Counted from the first letter of the stretch, positions 23,210 through 43,055 are shown. The stretch: 64,000 nucleotides of DNA from Liolophura sinensis (GCF_032854445.1 NC_088296.1:4115246-4179245), one strand, 5' to 3'. Program-made: numbers and translations. The notes: generated by a model from the letters alone, not told the origin.

Positions 23210-26085
23210 AGTTACCAGATGGGTATCTTCTTAGTAGTATTGGCTTTTCTCTCGGTCTGATACCTGATAATAATATTCCCTAGTGTATCTTCTCAAGTGT
23301 GGTGAGTTTCCTCTTTGTGTGATACTTGGTCCACATATTACCTAATGTGCCTTCTCAGGTGTGCCGTGTTTCTTCTTTGTCTGATGCTCGGTCGAGAAAT
23401 TACCTGATGTGTATCTTCTCAGGTGTGCGGTGTTTCATCTCTGTCATATAACTGGTGCACATATTAACTTATGTGTAACTTTTCAGGAGCGGTGGGTTCC
23501 CTCTGTCTGATACCTCGTCCACACATTACCTGATGCGTGTCCTCTCAGTTTTAAAGGGTTTCCAATCTATCTGATGCTTTGTCTACATATTCCCTTAAAG
23601 CAGTTTTACTTATACCAATTTCAGATTTAACTAGTTCAAGTTACCTGGTGGGTATATACACGTATATTCACGGTATATTCAGGTGTGCCGTGTTTCCGCC
23701 TTGCCTGATACTTGGTCCACATATTCCCTTATGTGTAACTTCTAAGGTGTAGTTTATTTCTTCTCTGTGTTTGATACCTTGTCAATGTATAACCTGATGT
23801 GTATCTTCTCAGTTGTTATGGATTTCCTCCCTGCCTAATACTCCGTCCACATATTACCTGATGTGTATCTTAGGTGTGCCGTGTTTCTTGATTGTCTGAT
23901 ACCTGTTTAAATATTCTCAAATGCGTTTTTTCTCAGTTGTGGTGGGTTTCCTCTGTCTGATACTTGATCCACATATTCCGTAATATTTAACTTCTCAGCT
24001 GTGGTGGTTTCCTCTTTGTGAGATACTTGGTCCACATATTACCTAATGTGTCTTCTCAGGTGTACCGTGCTTCATCTCTGTTATATAAATGGTGCACATA
24101 TTAACTAATGTATAACTTCTCATGTTGGTTTCTTCTGTCAGAAACTTCTTCCACACATTACCTGATATGTATCTTCTCAGTTTTAACGGGTTTCCACTGA
24201 TACTTCGTCCACGTATCCCCTGATGTATATCTTCTCAGGTGTGCCGTGTTTCCTCCCTGTCTGATACTTCGTCCACGTATCCCTAGATGTGGTTCTTCTC
24301 AGGTGTGTAGTGTTTCCTCCCTGTCTGATACTCCGTCCACATATTACCTAACGTGTAATTTCTCATGTGGGCTTTATTTCCTCTCTTTCTGACACCTTGT
24401 CCATCTATTACCTGACGTGTATCCTCTCACCTGTTGTGTGCTTTTTTCTCTGATACCTGGCATGAATATTCTCTAAAGTGTATCTTGCGTTTAGGTATGA
24501 TGCGTTTCCTCCCCTGTCTCATACTTGGTCCACATATTATCTAATGTGTAACTTCTCAGCTGTGCTTTGTTTCCTCTCCATAAGATAATTTGTCCATCTA
24601 TTCCCTGATGTGTATCTTTACAGCTGTAGTGGGTTTCCTCTCTTTCTGATACCTTGTCCATATATTCCCTGATGTGTATATTCTCACCTGTGGTGGGTTT
24701 CCTTTCTGTCTGACACTTGGTCCTCACATTACCTAATGTGTAACTTTTCAGAAGAACTGGTCTTCCTCTCTCTCTAATACAAGGTCCAGACATTACGTAA
24801 TGTGTAGCTTTTTTACGAAAGCTGGTTTTCTTCTCTTTCTCTGATACCTCCTTCTCACATTACCTAATGTTTAACTTATCAGGAGAGATGATTTTCCTCT
24901 CTCTCTAAGACGAGGTCCACATATTACACGATGCGTAACTTCTCAGGAGAGCTTGTTTGCCTCTGTGTTTAATACGGGGTCCTCACATTACACCTTCTTC
25001 TTGTTATCTTCCAACATGAGGAGGGTTTCCTCTTTGGCCGACACCTGATCCCCATTTTACACGGTATCTATCTTATTTGGTGTGGTGCATTACCTCTCTG
25101 TCTGATACCTGGTCCACATATTACCTGATTTATATCTTCTTAGATGGGGACAGTTTCTTTTCTGTCTATTTTTGAGCCCACACATTATATGATGTGTATC
25201 TTCTCGGGTACGCTTTGTTTCCACTCCGTTCAATTCCTCACATATTACCTTGTACATTTTCACACGTGCGCTGGGTTTCCTCTCTACCCATTGCGTGGCC
25301 CACATATTACCTGATGTGTACCTACTGACGTGTGTTAGGTTTCCTCTCTGCCCGAGGCCTGATCCACATACTACCTTGTGTATTTTCGCAGGTGTGATGG
25401 ATATCCCCTGTGTTTCTTGTCAAGTGTGGTGCGTTTCCTCACTGATACCTGGTATAGATAGTATCTGATGTGTGTCTTCTCAGGTGCGGTCGATTTCCTG
25501 TCTGACACCTTGTCCAGATAGTACCTGGTGTGTATCCTCTCAGGTATGGTGGGTTTCCTCCCACTCTGTAATACCCAGTCCTCATATTACCTGGTGTGTA
25601 TCTTCTCAAGTGTGGTGGGTTTCGTCTCTAATACCTGGTCTAGATAGAACCTGATGTGTATCTTCCCAAGTGTGATGGGTTTCCTCTCTAATACCTGGTC
25701 TAGATAGAACCCGATGTGTATCTTCTCAGGTGTGGTGGGTTTCCTCTGTGATATCTGGTCCAGACAGTACTTAATGTGTAATACTTCAGGATAATAATAC
25801 GTCTAATAGGGGATTCTCAAATTACATCCTCTTCTCGTGTATCTTCCAGCGCGTTCTGGGCGACACCTGATCGACACGTTGCATGGTATCCATCTTCTCT
25901 GATATGATTCGTTTCCCGCGTCTGATACCTGGTCCAGGTAATACCTGATTTGTATCTCCTCGTGTTCGTATCATTTCTGTCCCATTTCGGGCCCACATAT
26001 TACATAAGGGATATCTTCTCAAGTGTCCTTTGTTTCTTCTCCTTCTAATTCGTGGTCCTCCCATTACCTTATGTGTATTTTCGTA
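23210..26085. repeat. 64-bp minisatellite, about 45 diverged copies (copy B)
   Basis: The unit is built on TGTGTATCTTCTCAGGTGTG, GTTTCCTCTCTGTCTGATAC and TGGTCCACATATTACCTGA. Copies are far more diverged than in array A, including indels. Short open frames here are by-products. Confidence 0.9.
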
Positions 26086-26484
26086 AGTGTGCTGGGTTTT
26101 CTTACCAAAACAGCCGCCGGCGCAACTTTGTCTAAACTCTGTGGCCATTAGTGTATACAAACAATCCAGTTATCCTGAATTTCAGCAAAACTTTGCTGAA
26201 TTATAAGAGGAAGAGGAGATGGATCAACTATTTAGGCTGTAAAAAAAAAAAACCAGAGAGGAAACTCTGAAAAAGAGATGAGCTATCTCCTATAAGTTGT
26301 TGACATTGACAATATTGTTCTGAATAAGAATACTCAATCAAGGGATCTTGTTCGGTATTTTACTGAGCGTATGTACATACGATTGATTGAAAAAGACAGT
26401 CAAAGATGGGTTTGTTGGATGAGCTTTAAACTTTGAGGCATATTGAAGGCTGAGTTGTACAGTAGCTGATATAAAGAAGGCCAA

Positions 26485-26615
26485 GTCCAGCTCATGCTGG
26501 CTTTCTCTTAGGTCGTACATGTACGTGGAACGGTCTACCAGCAACCCGCAGATGGTCGTATCAATGAAACATTATTGACTGCGGTATAAAACTTCAACCA
26601 AATAAATCTGTATAC
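26485..26615 (+). mobile_element. SINE-A copy, paired with that at 15630
   Basis: CTCATGCTGGCTTTCTCTTA to GCGGTATAAAACTTCAACCA then AATAAA, with the same internal loss as in copy A. Confidence 0.7.
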
Positions 26616-27060
26616 AAACGGCTCCTTATTAGCTCTCCACCGGTGAGGTTTTAAAAGCACCAATGCTGAACTTCAAACTCTTGCGATGGTCAGAATCCAA
26701 CATTTTAACTCAAGATTTCCTGCTGGATTTGTAAATGAGAAACCTTTAGTGCCTGTACTACTGCCTCACGTCCTATCTGCAGGGAAGCGCTGAGTTTAGT
26801 TAAGCCACATCACTTGCCTTGTGAATGATGATATCATTTATTGCTGGGATAAAGCCATGAAGTCAAATGTTGAGCGCGAGGTGTTGAGGTAAAAAGCTAC
26901 AAAATTACCAAATTAAGTTAGAAGTCATGTGTCAAGATATTAAGAGTTAAAGCAGGACAAATCAAATGAATACATCGCGTCTGGCGGTAGATGTATGTTC
27001 ATGTATATCAAAACACATCACAACAGCTTGTAAAAATCATAGCATTAAAAGGCTTACCAA

Positions 27061-27544
27061 TTTTGTTAGTATTTAGACTTACCAAATTATCTCTGTCATG
27101 AAATAGCATACTACTGTATGTCCTTCAATGTTAAAACATAGCGGCCTGTTAACAATAGCTAGAAAGCAGTGTATCAGGCCTACTACGCGCCGGCTTAGAA
27201 TTTACTTAAGGAAGGCGACAGACGAATGTGCTTTTAGAACTCACGTCACTTTAACTAAAATGACGCTATCAAAGACGATATACGATGATTAGATAATTAT
27301 TGATGACAATTACAGGCATCACAGAGAATTATTTAAATAGACTGGTGCATAATAACGGACAAAACCATTTGACTGATTACAAATTTGACGGAAACAGAGT
27401 CATTTTCGATTTCAACAACAACTTCAATAGCCGTCTTATAAATTTACACACTTCCGTGATAAGAACACAACGGAAGTTAATTTCATTGATGTTGAATGTC
27501 AATTCACCCTGGAGGGGGGTTTGGAAGAGAAAAAAAAACTATCG
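27061..27544. other. Non-coding stretch before the second hAT remnant
   Basis: No feature recognised. The part nearest 27544 may belong to the hAT element, but it could not be read as protein. Confidence 0.35.
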
Positions 27545-27958
27545 TTAAACGAAAGTTTCAAACGGAATGGTTTGATAAATACACCTTTCTGTTTTGTGTG
27601 CCAAAACGCAACTTTTTCGTCAACGTTACCCTCCAGCAGTAAGGCTGGGCCCACTTTCACATCTTAAGGTTTCAGCAACTGGACAGAAGCAGAGGGCGTA
27701 TTTAGAGAACACGAAGCTAGCAAGTGTCATGAAGAAGCCGTTGAACGTCTCATTACCTTACCAGCAACTACTAGAGATACTGGCGAATCCCTCAGTCAAG
27801 CACATGCTGAAGAAAAAGTGGAAAATAGATGCACTATATATAAAATATTTAACTCTGTCAAACTGGTAAAAGCTACTAATGACGGTTTGGAAGTTACGCA
27901 CAAAATTTGTAAATTGATCAAATACTTACCCAGGCGTGAAGCATTGTTTGACAGCACC
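27545..27958 (+). pseudogene. Second hAT (DUF4371/ZMYM1-like) remnant, internally deleted
   Basis: KFQTEWFDKYTFLFCV at 27553-27600 is the start of the TTF-type zinc-finger region of this family. After frame shifts, AEEKVENRCTIYKIF starts at 27806, matching window position 1, and the sequence then jumps to LVKATNDGLEVTHKICKLIK followed by YLPRREALFD (to about 27955). Compared with the copy at 1-770, roughly 545 bp between these blocks are missing, so this is a deletion derivative. The two copies are diverged and both are dead. Confidence 0.7.
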
Positions 27959-28205
27959 ATTTACCATTATTCATTTGATTGCTTTTCCAAATGTATACTT
28001 CGCTCGTTCGGATACATCATTGTAAAGGACCATGTACAATTATTTGACTGCTTTTCCATATATATACTTCGCTCGTCAGGATTCTATATTGTACAGGACA
28101 TGACAGCACCATTTATTTATTTGGTTTGCTTTTTCCATATGTATACTTCGCTCGTTCGGATACATCATTGTACAGGACATGACTGGACCATTTATAATTA
28201 TTTAT
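27953..28205. repeat. Three tandem copies of an 85-bp unit
   Basis: Each unit carries GTATACTTCGCTCGTTCGGA and TGTACAGGACATGAC, with a CATTTATT-type stretch. The array abuts the end of the hAT remnant, with which its first unit merges. Confidence 0.75.
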
Positions 28206-28310
28206 TTATTTGATTGTTGCTTAACACCATACTCACATACAAAATATTCAAGAACTGTTTACTGATACGATGGCGGTCAGGTGTATGGGTGGAGGAAACA
28301 GCTTGCAAAA
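28198..28310 (-). mobile_element. SINE-A 3' fragment
   Basis: Reverse complement of the SINE-A tail and 3' end (TTTATTTGATTGTTGCTTAA, then ACGATGGCGGTCAGGTGT). Diverged and truncated. Confidence 0.6.
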
Positions 28311-28532
28311 GGACAAAGCAGTAATCTCAGTTAGATACTTGGTCAAGGGTAGCGGCATTCTTGGGATTTGACTCAGTACAAAACAAGGTTCAGTGTTATC
28401 GGGTAACACAAAAAACACCAAGACGAAGGTGATAAAGTCTGTTCTAATGAAGAAAATCAGGCAAAAACGGTACAAATCCTGAGTCCATGATATTTTGTCT
28501 TGTACCACAATCGCCACAATCTCAAATGAATT

Positions 28533-28640
28533 GTCAACATGCTAGAACCGACATCAACATGCTTGAACCGACGTCAACATGCTAGAACCGACGTCAACAT
28601 GCTAGAACCGACGTCAACATGCTAGAACCGACGTCAACAT
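28533..28640. repeat. 20-bp repeat, about 5 copies
   Basis: The unit is GTCAACATGCTAGAACCGAC. Early copies differ by one or two bases and the last copies are identical. Confidence 0.92.
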
Positions 28641-29120
28641 GAATTTATCTGATAACATGCAAATTTCACTCCAGGGCGTGATGTCACCGCACAGCAACAT
28701 GAGTTTCACACCAGAATATCGGTTTATCCATGGATGTTTTATGTTGTAGTATGATGTTTGTGGGATGGAAGCAACTGACGTATAATAACCCACTGTCCTT
28801 TGGCAGTAACCTGACGAACCCCAAGTAGAAAAGAGAAAATGGCAAGAAAAAGCCATGACTGCAACATATGCTTTAATATTACCTATCAATTTATTCTTAC
28901 AACCATAAATTTTAGAAATATACTCTTTTAATGCATAGATTGGCATTTGAAACACCTCTCACAATGAACCGCTCTTCAAAAAATACCAGTTTTGCCTCTA
29001 AATGTACTTATGTTGAAAAATAGTGATATATGACTTCACAAAAATCAACCAATTTCTTTTCTGTCCAGTTGTCAAAAACTTATAATTCATAAATTATCGG
29101 CGTACAAAAACACAGTATAA
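28641..29120. other. Non-coding stretch, nothing recognised
   Basis: An open frame of about 113 codons on minus (28614-28955) shows no domain motif and overlaps the 20-bp array, so it is not called. Confidence 0.4.
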
Positions 29121-29419
29121 AAAAGTTTAGGCTGACCATGCAAATTCAATGACCTAAAATTTTGTCCCATTTTGAAAGTTCTATTCATCTCAACAAAAGT
29201 TTAGGTTGACCATGCAAATTCAATGACCTAATATTTTGTCCCATTTTGAAAATTCTATTCATCAACAAAAGTTTAGGTTGTCCATGCAAATTCAATGACC
29301 TAAAATTTTGTCCCATTTTGAAAGTTCTATTCATCTCAACAAAAGTTTAGGTTGTCCATGCAAATTCAATGACCTAAAATTTTGTCCCATTCTGAAAGTT
29401 CTATTCATCTCAACAAAAG
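29121..29419. repeat. 74-bp repeat, four copies
   Basis: The unit contains AAAAGTTTAGGTTGACCATG, CAAATTCAATGACCTAAAAT and TTTGTCCCATTTTGAAAG. Copies are near-identical, so the expansion is recent. Confidence 0.93.
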
Positions 29420-30044
29420 TGATTTGAGCTTTGTCTGGAAAACAGGATGATATAGTACAGGAGAATTGTAAGTTTTAGCATAAAAAAGCAACATTTTATG
29501 ACATTCATTTGCCCCCTGATATGTATGTTCACAGGTGAAAGTTTTTTTTGTGTTTTCCCTTCAAGTCAAGGCATCAATAAATATAATTCTAAATAACTTT
29601 CACCTCTCAAGGTTTATTTTAATGATTACAGGTAAAGTGTACACAGTAAACTCCCACACAGAATCAACACCATCTTTGTGACATAAACTTGTCTTTTTGA
29701 AATGTACCACTATTAAATGTTCATAATAGAACTACAGATTTACTAGAAAAACATGTGCTGGACATGCAATACAAAATTCATACATATATACCTGTCTTAT
29801 TTTTAAGTTGTGGTGGGGGGTGGGAGTTGGTGGTGGTTAATATTCATCACTGGTATTTCTTTTATGATTTATTTGAAACATAATCAGGACTTGACACAGT
29901 ACTCAATCAAAACTGGGCAAAAAAAAACACCACCCTGTTTTCCTCCAGGCTCCTGAAAAAAATTGTCCTGATTTAACATCACATTTTCAACTGGTCACCA
30001 GTAAAAGCAACCCCTACACTAAATGTGGGTAACACTTTAGCCCT
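29420..30044 (-). other. Downstream flank of DHFR, candidate poly(A) signals
   Basis: TTTATT on plus (AATAAA on minus) occurs at 29868-29873 and 29613-29618, beyond the arrays that follow the DHFR stop codon. If used, the 3' UTR would be about 2.1 kb or more and would include both arrays. Nothing else seen. Confidence 0.3.
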
Positions 30045-31262
30045 TCGACAGGTTATGGACACTTGTAGGATTCTTCATGGGTTATGGACACTTGCAGGAT
30101 TCTTCATGGGCTATGAACACTTGTAGGATTCTCCATGGGTTATGGACACTTGTAGGATTCTTCATGGGTTATGGACACTTGTATGATTCTTCATGGGTTA
30201 TGAACACTTGTTGGAGTCTTCATCGGTTATGGACACTTGTAGGATTCTTCATGGGCTATGAACACTTGTAGGATTCTCCATGGGTTATGGACACTTGTAG
30301 GATTCTTCATGGGTTATGGACACTTGTATGATTCTTCATGGGTTATGAACACTTGTTGGAGTCTTCATGGGTTATGGACACTTGTAGGATTCTTCATGGG
30401 TTATGGACACTTGTAGGATTCTTCATGGGTTATGAACACTTGTTGGAGTCTTCATGGGTTATGGACACTTGTATGATTCTCCATGGGTTATGAACACTTG
30501 TTGGAGTCTTCATGGGTTATGGACACTTGTAGGATTCTTCATGGGTTATGGACACTTGTATGATTCTCCATGGGTTATGGACACTTGTAGGATTCTTCAT
30601 GGGTTATGAACACTTGTTGGAGTCTTCATGGGCTATGGACACTTGTATGATTCTCCATGGGTTATGGACACTTGTAGGATTCTTCATGGGTTATGAACAC
30701 TTGTTGGAGTCTTCATGGGCTATGGACACTTGTAGGATTCTTCATGGGTTATGGACACTTGTATGATTCTCCATGGGTTATGGACACTTGTAGGATTCTT
30801 CATGGGTTATGAACACTTGTTGGAGTCTTCATGGGCTATGGACACTTGTAGGATTCTCCATGGGTTATGAACACTTGTTGCATTCTTCATGGGTTATGAA
30901 CACTTGTTGGAGTCTTCATGGGCTATGGACACTTGTATGATTCTCCATGGGTTATGGACACTTGTAGGATTCTTCATGGGTTATGAACACTTGTTGGAGT
31001 CTTCATGGGTTATGGACACTTGTAGGATTCTTCATGGGTTATGGACACTTGTATGATTCTCCATGGGTTATGGACACTTGTAGGATTCTCCATGGGTTAT
31101 GAACACTTGTTGGAGTCTTCATGGGTTATGGACACTTGTATGATTCTCCATGGGCTATGGACACTTGTATGATTCTCCATGGGTTATGGACACTTGTAGG
31201 ATTCTTCATGGGTTATCGACACTTGTAGGATTCTACATGGATTATGGACACTATTGTAGAAT
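30045..31262. repeat. 29-bp minisatellite, about 41 copies, downstream of DHFR
   Basis: The unit is TTATGGACACTTGTAGGATT then CTTCATGGG. Subtypes (GTAGGATTC, GTATGATTC, GTTGGAGTC, and GAACAC for GGACAC) recur in a partly regular order, which points to a higher-order repeat of several units. Confidence 0.93.
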
Positions 31263-31945
31263 TCTTCATGGGTTATGAACACGTTGCATGGCTCTATGTG
31301 GGTTATGGACACGTTGTATGGCTCTACGTGGGTTATGCACACGTTGCATGGCTCTATGTGGGTTATGGACACGTTGCATGGCTCTGTGGATTATGGACAT
31401 TGTATGGCTCTACGTGGGTTATGGACATTGTATGGCTCTACGTGGGTTATGGACATTGTATGGCTCTACGTGGGTTATGGACACGTTGCATGGCTCCATG
31501 TGGATTATGGACATTGTATGGCTCTACGTGGGTAATGGACACATTGTATGGCTCTACGTGGGTTATGGACATTGTATGGCTCTACATGGGTTATGGACAC
31601 GTTGCATGGCTCTACATGGGTTATGGACATTGTATGGCTCTACGTGGGTTATGGACACGTTGCATGGCTCTATGTGGATTATGGACATTGTATGGCTCTA
31701 CGTGGGTTATGGACATTGTACGGCTCTACGTGGGTTATGGACACGTTGCATGGCTCTGTGGATTATGGACATTGTATGGCTCTACGTGGGTAATGGACAT
31801 TGTATGGCTCTACGTGGGTTATGGACACGTTGCATGGCTCTACATGGGTTATGGACATTGTATGGCTCTACGTGGGTTATGGATAGTTGCATGGCTCTAT
31901 GTGGATTATGGACATTGTATGGCTCTACGTGGGTTATAGATGCTT
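31262..31945. repeat. 28/30-bp minisatellite, about 23 copies, next to the DHFR stop
   Basis: The unit is TTATGGACATTGTATGGCTC then TACGTGGG (28 bp), or with CACGTTGCATGG (30 bp). It shares TGGGTTATGGACA with the 29-bp array it adjoins, so the two are related. Variants TACGTGGG, TATGTGGG and TACATGGG are the three forms expected from CpG decay. It ends about 28 nt beyond the DHFR stop codon. Confidence 0.93.
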
Positions 31946-31972
31946 CCATGAGATTCTGGCCGCTCACACGGG

Positions 31973-39367
<7,395 letters not shown>

Positions 39368-39954
39368 TTTCTCTTCTTTCACATCTGTCTTAACTTCACC
39401 CAAATCGTTTTCAAATTGTTGGACTAAAACGCGGGAAAGTGAACGTGGGTACATGTAAATCGCGATTGTAATAAAAAGACGGAACAGGACCGACAGGCAC
39501 GAGCAGAATACAAGTATGTATATCTAGCTATTGGACCACCTGAAAATCTGAACACGGTCAGCGGTACGTTGTTTTATTAACATTTTACACTTGTCTTTAT
39601 GTACTGTTTCTTATTCATTTATTTATTTATTTATGTTAACTTTTTAATTTTCTTTAGTTTACTATAAGTTCTTTATGTGCAGCCTACAACCGCTTCACAA
39701 AATATTTGTGTATAAATACCCCCTCTAAATGAAGATGTAATGCATATGGCTATTGCATGTGCATCATGTATTCCAACAAAAATTTGTTTTCCATACTCCC
39801 CAAAACATGCATTAATTCTGAATTATGACAATTTTAAGAATATACCAAAAGTATGTACCGGTATATGGTAAGTATGACTCAAATACTGGTCGGTTTAATA
39901 CATTTTTGGGAGAAAACATCAAACTGATCTATCATCCTCATTTTGCCCATATGT
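39368..39954 (-). promoter_or_regulatory. 5' flank of DHFR (likely promoter region)
   Basis: The region just upstream of the DHFR start codon on minus. No clear TATA box or other motif could be fixed. In vertebrates this flank is shared with a divergent MSH3 gene; no such exon was recognised here or up to 48.8 kb. The promoter call is position-based. Confidence 0.35.
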
Positions 39955-40085
39955 GCATATATTTGATTGGTGTTTTATGCCGTACTCAAGAATATTTCAC
40001 TTATACTACGGTGGTCAGCATTATGCTGGGAGGAAACCAGGCCGTGCCCGGGGCAAACACACCATGACCATCCAGAGGTTGCACC
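39955..40085 (-). mobile_element. SINE-A 3' half
   Basis: ATTTGATTGGTGTTTTATGC, CGTACTCAAGAATATTTCAC and GGTGGTCAGCATTATGCTGG are the reverse complement of the SINE-A 3' end. The head is missing. Confidence 0.75.
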
Positions 40086-40431
40086 ACGTATATTTATAAT
40101 TCATGCATAATTCTACTTAATTTCCATTATGCAAAGAGTTATCTCAAATACGTATCCATCATGCAAAACTATTTATAAATGTCCGGCTGTTCCCCTTAAG
40201 AAAAAATCTATTTAAATATTCGACCTACTTGTAGGCCTACTTTTCCTTTAATTGAATGAGCTGTGAAATCAATTACCGGTACTGTTCCAGCTCTCGTAAA
40301 ATGCTTGGCTGTGGTTAAGGAAAAATTGTTTGCCCTTATTTTATAGGTGTTTAATGCAATGCCCTTCAACAATATCAGCCAATATCGTGTGCAGGAAGCA
40401 GAAGTAAGCGTACATGGAATAAATCATTGCC

Positions 40432-42390
40432 TTCACCATACACACGTTCACCAGACACGTTCACCAGACTCACGTTCACCATACACACGTTCACCAGACA
40501 CGTTCACCAGACACACGTTCACCATACACAAGTTCACCAGACACAAGTTCACCAGACACACGTTCACCATACACACGTTCACCATACACACGTTCACCAT
40601 ACACACGTTCACCATAAACACGTTCACCATACACACGTTCACCATACACACGTTCACCAGACACACGTTCACCATACAAAAGTTCACCAGACACACGTTC
40701 ACCATACACACGTTCACCATACACACGTTCACCATAAACACGTTCACCATACACACGTTCACCAGACACATTCACCAGACACACATTCACCATACACATG
40801 TTCACCATTCACACGTTTACCAGACACACGTTCACCAGACACACGTTCACCATACACACGTTCACCAGACACACGTTCACCATACACACGTTCACCATAC
40901 AAATGTTCAACAGACACACGTTCACCATACACACGTTCACCAGACACACATTCACCATACACACATTCACCAGACACACGTTCACCATACACACGTTCAC
41001 CATAAACACGTTCACCATACACACGTTCACCATACAAATGTTCAACAGACACACGTTCACCATACACACGTTCACCAGACACACATTCACCATACACACG
41101 TTCACCAGACACACGTTCACCATACACACGTTCACCATAAACACGTTCACCATACACACGTTCACCATACACACGTTCACCAGACACACGTTCACCATAC
41201 ACACGTTCACCATACACACGTTCACCATAAACACGTTCACCATACACACGTTCACCATACACACGTTCACCATAAACACGTTCACCATACACACGTTCAC
41301 CATACACACGTTCACCATACACACGTTCACCAGACACATTCACCAGACACACATTCACCATTCACACGATCACCAGGTATATGTTAACCAGACACAAATG
41401 TTCAACAGACACGTTCACCAGACACAAGCTCACCAGACACACGTTCACCAAATGTTCACTAGACACACGTTCACCAGACACACGTACACAAGACACATGC
41501 TCACCAGACACACGTTTACAGACACATTCGCCAGACACACATTCACCAGACATGTTCACCATACAAATGTTCACCAGACACGTTCACCAGACACACGTTC
41601 ACCAGATATACGTTCACCATTCACATGTTCACCAGATATACGTTCACCAGAAAAAAGTTCACCATACAAATGTTCAACAGACACACTCACCATACACACG
41701 TTCACCAGACACATGTTCACCATTCACACGTTCACCAGACACAAGTTCACTATACAAAAGTTCACCATACAAATGTTCAACAGACACACGTTTACCAGAT
41801 ATACGTTCACCAGACAAAAGTTCACCATACAAATGTTCAACAGGCACGTTCACCATACACACTTTCACCAGACAAAAGTTCACCATACAAATGTTCAACA
41901 GGCACGTTCACCATACACACTTTCACCAGACAAAAGTTCACCATACAAATGTTCAACAGACACGTTCACCAGACAAACATTCACCAGACACACATTCACT
42001 AGACACATGTTCACCAGACATACGTTCACCAGACACATTCGCCAGACACACGTTCACCAGACACAAGCTCACCAGACACACATTCACCAAACGTTCACCA
42101 GACACCTTCACCAGATACATGTTCACTAGACATACGTACACTAGACACATGCTCACCAGACACACGTTCACCAGACACACATGCTCACCAGACCCACATT
42201 CACCAGACACGTTCTCCAGACACACCTTCACCACACATACGTTTCGGACGCACCTTCACCAGACACGTTTCGGACGCACTTTCACCAGACATGTTTCAGA
42301 CGCACATTTACCAGGCACACGTACGTACACCAGACACATGTATGCTAGACACACGTTTACCTGACACACCTTTAATCAGACAGAAAATCA
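40432..42390. repeat. 15-bp minisatellite, about 130 copies, upstream of DHFR
   Basis: The units are ACACACGTTCACCAT and ACACACGTTCACCAG (15 bp), very regular to about 41350 and then increasingly diverged to about 42390. All frames stay open for long stretches on both strands (for example the pentapeptide series FTIHT, or THVHH in another frame), because 15 is a multiple of three and the unit has no stop. Not called as a gene. Confidence 0.96.
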
Positions 42391-42467
42391 CTTGACGCAT
42401 GTTCAGCAGACAATCACTGAATTTATTGGTCAATCTGCTTTCAAATGGCTGGTCCATGCATAGAGAA

Positions 42468-42805
42468 TGAATGTTTGGGGTTTAACATTGTACTGAACAA
42501 TTTTTTCAGTCCTGTGATGACAAGGAGTCATTAGGTGTGTGTACATATACTGTGTCTTCTTGCGACAGGGCGAATCCATGTCGCCAAAGGGCTGCTGCCA
42601 CTGAAGTATCATGCCGAAGACACCAGACATGACACCCCATCCACTCACATTATACTTACGCCAGAACAATCAGGCACCGGAACAAACAGGCAGCAACAAG
42701 TTCCATTTTTAAAGTCTTTGGTATGACACGACCCAGGGTTTGACCCCAGGTCTACTGACTTTGAGGCGGGATCCCTAACCATTAGGCCACTGAAGCCATT
42801 CATTG
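42468..42805 (-). mobile_element. SINE-B, near full length
   Basis: On minus: a tRNA-like head (TGGCCTAATGGTTAGGGATC and B-box GGGTCAAACCCT), the body with GGTGTCATGTCTGGTGTCTT, and the 3' domain through TGACTCCTTGTCATCACAGG and the reverse complement of GGGTTTAACATTGTACTGAA. The reference copy for this family here. Confidence 0.85.
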
Positions 42806-42845
42806 CATAAAGCCTATATATATGTTGTACTTTACAGAAACAACT

Positions 42846-43055
42846 CAGGACACCAGACATGACACCCCACCATTTGAGTCACATTGTGATGACACCAGAC
42901 AGGACATCTCACCAAGTCACGACATTAGACAGGACACCCTGTTGTGACAATATGACACCAGATGTGACACCCCAGAGTCACAGTATAACACTAGGCATCT
43001 CCTCAGGTTACATTATGATGACACCAAATATGACACCCGTCAAGTCACAGTGAAC
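42846..43055. repeat. Degenerate repeat of about 43 bp derived from a SINE-B segment
   Basis: Five irregular copies of GACACCAGACATGACACCCC followed by an AGTCACA(T)TATGA-type piece. The same block occurs once inside the neighbouring SINE-B (about 42620-42660), so the array probably arose by tandem amplification of part of the SINE body. Confidence 0.75.

Larger units (their letters stand above)
22669..27060. other. Segmental duplication, copy B
   Basis: Partner of 12377-16255. It lacks the 1.9-kb segment 12468-14335 but has a much longer 64-bp array. The right end (ATTAAGAGTTAAAGCAGGAC through AACAGCTTGTAAAAATCAT) matches the right end of copy A. No TRIM exon is present upstream of it, so the duplicated unit began downstream of the SPRY exon or the coding part was lost. 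Confidence 0.85.

Noticed and set aside
28614..28955. 113-codon open frame on minus
   Set aside because: Overlaps the 20-bp array, has no domain motif, no splice support and AT-rich composition.
39368..39454. Upstream in-frame Met of DHFR adding 29 residues
   Set aside because: The extra segment has no family similarity, and known animal DHFRs start at the position of the Met at 39367. It could still be 5' UTR.
40347..42364. Histidine/threonine-rich and valine-rich open frames up to 443 codons
   Set aside because: The 15-bp array is open in all frames; no composition or context favours one of them.
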